DNA of 5,833 nt from Acidimicrobiia bacterium (GTDB lineage: Bacteria > Actinomycetota > Acidimicrobiia > Acidimicrobiales > AC-14): assembly GCA_019243595.1 (NCBI GenBank), contig JAFAUA010000334.1:1-5833 (forward strand). Direction: 5' to 3'. Position 1 is the first letter of the stretch, and every line of letters begins with the position of its first letter. Positions 4,921-5,833 of this stretch are shown here, piece by piece. A program made the translations under genes and the position numbers. The notes beneath the pieces are model-generated. The model was not told where the DNA came from and did not search any database. It saw only the letters and a program-made list of their open reading frames with translations.

Positions 4921-5504
4921 GTCGAACCGCGAGCTGCGAACGCACCACCAAGGAGACGTCGATCCGGATCAGCCTCGACGTCGACGGCAGTGGCGACGCG
5001 TCGGTGACGACCGGGCTGCCGTTCTTCGACCACATGCTCGCCCAGCTCGGTAAGCACGGCGGCTTCGACTTGTCGGTCGAGGCCAAGGGCGACCTCGATG
5101 TCGACGCCCACCACACGGTCGAGGACGTTGGCATCGCGTTGGGCAGCGTGCTGGCCGACGCCCTCGGGGACAAGGCCGGCATCCGCCGCTTCGCGTCGAT
5201 CTCGTTGCCGCTCGACGAAGCGTTGATCGACGTGGCCCTCGACCTGTCCGGCCGCCCGTTCCTGACCTACGAGCTGTCGCCCGCGGCCGAGCCGTTGGGC
5301 TCTCCGCCGTTCGATCCGCAGTTGGCCGAGGAGTTCTGGCGTGCGTTCGCCACGAGCGCGGCGATCACCCTGCACCTCCGCCAGATCAGCGGCAAGAACC
5401 CCCACCACGTGCTCGAGGCCTCGTTCAAGGGGGTCGCTCGGTGTTTGCGCGACGCCGTGCGCGTCGACGGGTCCGCGGTGCCATCCACAAAGGGTGTGTT
5501 GTAG
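4917..5504 (+). CDS. hisB: Imidazoleglycerol-phosphate dehydratase (monofunctional)
   Basis: HisB removes water from imidazole glycerol phosphate to give imidazole acetol phosphate, using two manganese ions. The 195-residue product is the dehydratase alone; the histidinol-phosphatase domain fused to it in enterobacteria is absent, so that phosphatase must be encoded elsewhere. The paired metal motifs are intact: FFDHML with His39, DAHHTVEDVG with His65, His66 and Glu69, then NPHHVLEASFKG with His163, His164, Glu167 and Lys171. PLDEALIDVALDLSGRP (98-114) and the C-terminal PSTKGVL are also family signatures. The ATG at 4917 overlaps the hisC stop as ATGA and follows a strong ribosome-binding site. 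An open frame reaching far upstream in hisC is an antisense-of-nothing shadow in this GC-rich DNA and is not part of the protein. Confidence 0.98.
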   Translation: MSRTASCERTTKETSIRISLDVDGSGDASVTTGLPFFDHMLAQLGKHGGFDLSVEAKGDLDVDAHHTVEDVGIALGSVLADALGDKAGIRRFASISLPLDEALIDVALDLSGRPFLTYELSPAAEPLGSPPFDPQLAEEFWRAFATSAAITLHLRQISGKNPHHVLEASFKGVARCLRDAVRVDGSAVPSTKGVL

Positions 5505-5833
5505 ATGGCCCGTATTGCCGTCCTCGATTACGGGATCGGCAATCTGCGCTCGGCCGAGAAGGCCTTGCAGCACGTCGGTGGCGATGCGGCCCTCACGTCG
5601 GACGTGCAGGAGATCCAGAACGCGGCGGCCGTGGTGTTGCCCGGCGTCGGCCACTTCGGTACGTGCATGAAGGCGCTGCGTTCTTCCGGGTTGGAGGGAC
5701 CGGCATGGGGCGCCATCACGGCCGGTAAGCCCTTCATGGGCATCTGCATCGGTATGCAGATGCTGTACGAGGGCTCCGACGAGGAGGCGATCACGTCGGG
5801 CATGGGCGTGCTTCCGGGCAAGGTCCGTCTGCT
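5505..5833 (+). CDS. hisH: Imidazole glycerol phosphate synthase, glutaminase subunit HisH (5' part)
   Basis: HisH hydrolyses glutamine and passes ammonia to HisF, which makes imidazole glycerol phosphate and AICAR. The window holds the first 109 codons of a protein normally about 200-215 residues. They show the class I amidotransferase start MARIAVLDYGIGNLRS, the oxyanion-region PGVGHFGTCM (46-55) and the nucleophile Cys81 in GICIGMQMLYEGS. The His and Glu of the triad would lie downstream and cannot be checked. The ATG follows the hisB stop directly, with AAAGGGTG eight bases upstream as a weak ribosome-binding site. Small departures from the most common family sequence are His50 (often Ala) and Ile82 (often Leu), both probably neutral. 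By the usual actinobacterial order hisA and hisF would be expected beyond the window; that is inference. Confidence 0.96.
   Translation, partial: MARIAVLDYGIGNLRSAEKALQHVGGDAALTSDVQEIQNAAAVVLPGVGHFGTCMKALRSSGLEGPAWGAITAGKPFMGICIGMQMLYEGSDEEAITSGMGVLPGKVRL

Noticed and set aside
4185..5654. A 489-codon open frame on the minus strand opposite hisC, hisB and hisH
   Set aside because: It lies wholly opposite three genes with intact catalytic motifs, and its translation is Arg/Ala/Ser-rich with no recognisable domain. Long antisense frames are expected in DNA this GC-rich.

Overview
The window looks like a chromosomal segment from a high-GC actinobacterium. A partial mycothiol synthase gene (mycothiol is an actinobacterial thiol), an Rpf-type secreted cell-wall hydrolase and a hisD-hisC-hisB-hisH gene order all point that way. 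A deep-branching lineage such as Acidimicrobiia is a guess from protein flavour only. There are no transposases, integrases, CRISPR arrays, tRNAs or rRNAs, and base composition is uniformly GC-rich with coding-like third positions in every called gene. I read it as an ordinary core-genome region, with the unusual material in the short intergenic stretches.

Layout. Positions 1-1333 hold a two-gene minus-strand unit: an Rpf-like protein (863-1333) followed after 13 bases by mshD (849 down to 1, cut by the window edge). Positions 1334-1489 are a divergent control region with a promoter-like pair facing rpf, a perfect 9-bp inverted repeat lying over its -10 element, and a folded leader. Positions 1490-2158 encode endonuclease III (nth) on the plus strand. 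Positions 2159-2327 contain five consecutive predicted hairpins, the last being a strong terminator-like stem. Positions 2328-2519 encode an unrecognised 63-residue helical protein on the minus strand. Positions 2520-2581 form a second divergent control region holding a 17-bp tandem repeat. Positions 2582-5833 are the start of a histidine operon: hisD, hisC and hisB are joined by 4-base ATGA overlaps, and hisH follows hisB with no gap and runs off the window.

How the genes work together. HisH (with HisF, outside the window) makes imidazole glycerol phosphate, HisB dehydrates it, HisC transaminates the product, and HisD oxidises histidinol to histidine; the dephosphorylation step is not encoded here because HisB is the monofunctional form. 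Nth repairs oxidised pyrimidines. MshD finishes mycothiol, the cell's redox buffer, and the Rpf-like protein acts outside the membrane on peptidoglycan. I find no convincing new multi-gene system. The best leads for follow-up are the dyad operator at 1416-1444, the repeated hairpins at 2231-2322 and the tandem repeat at 2523-2556.
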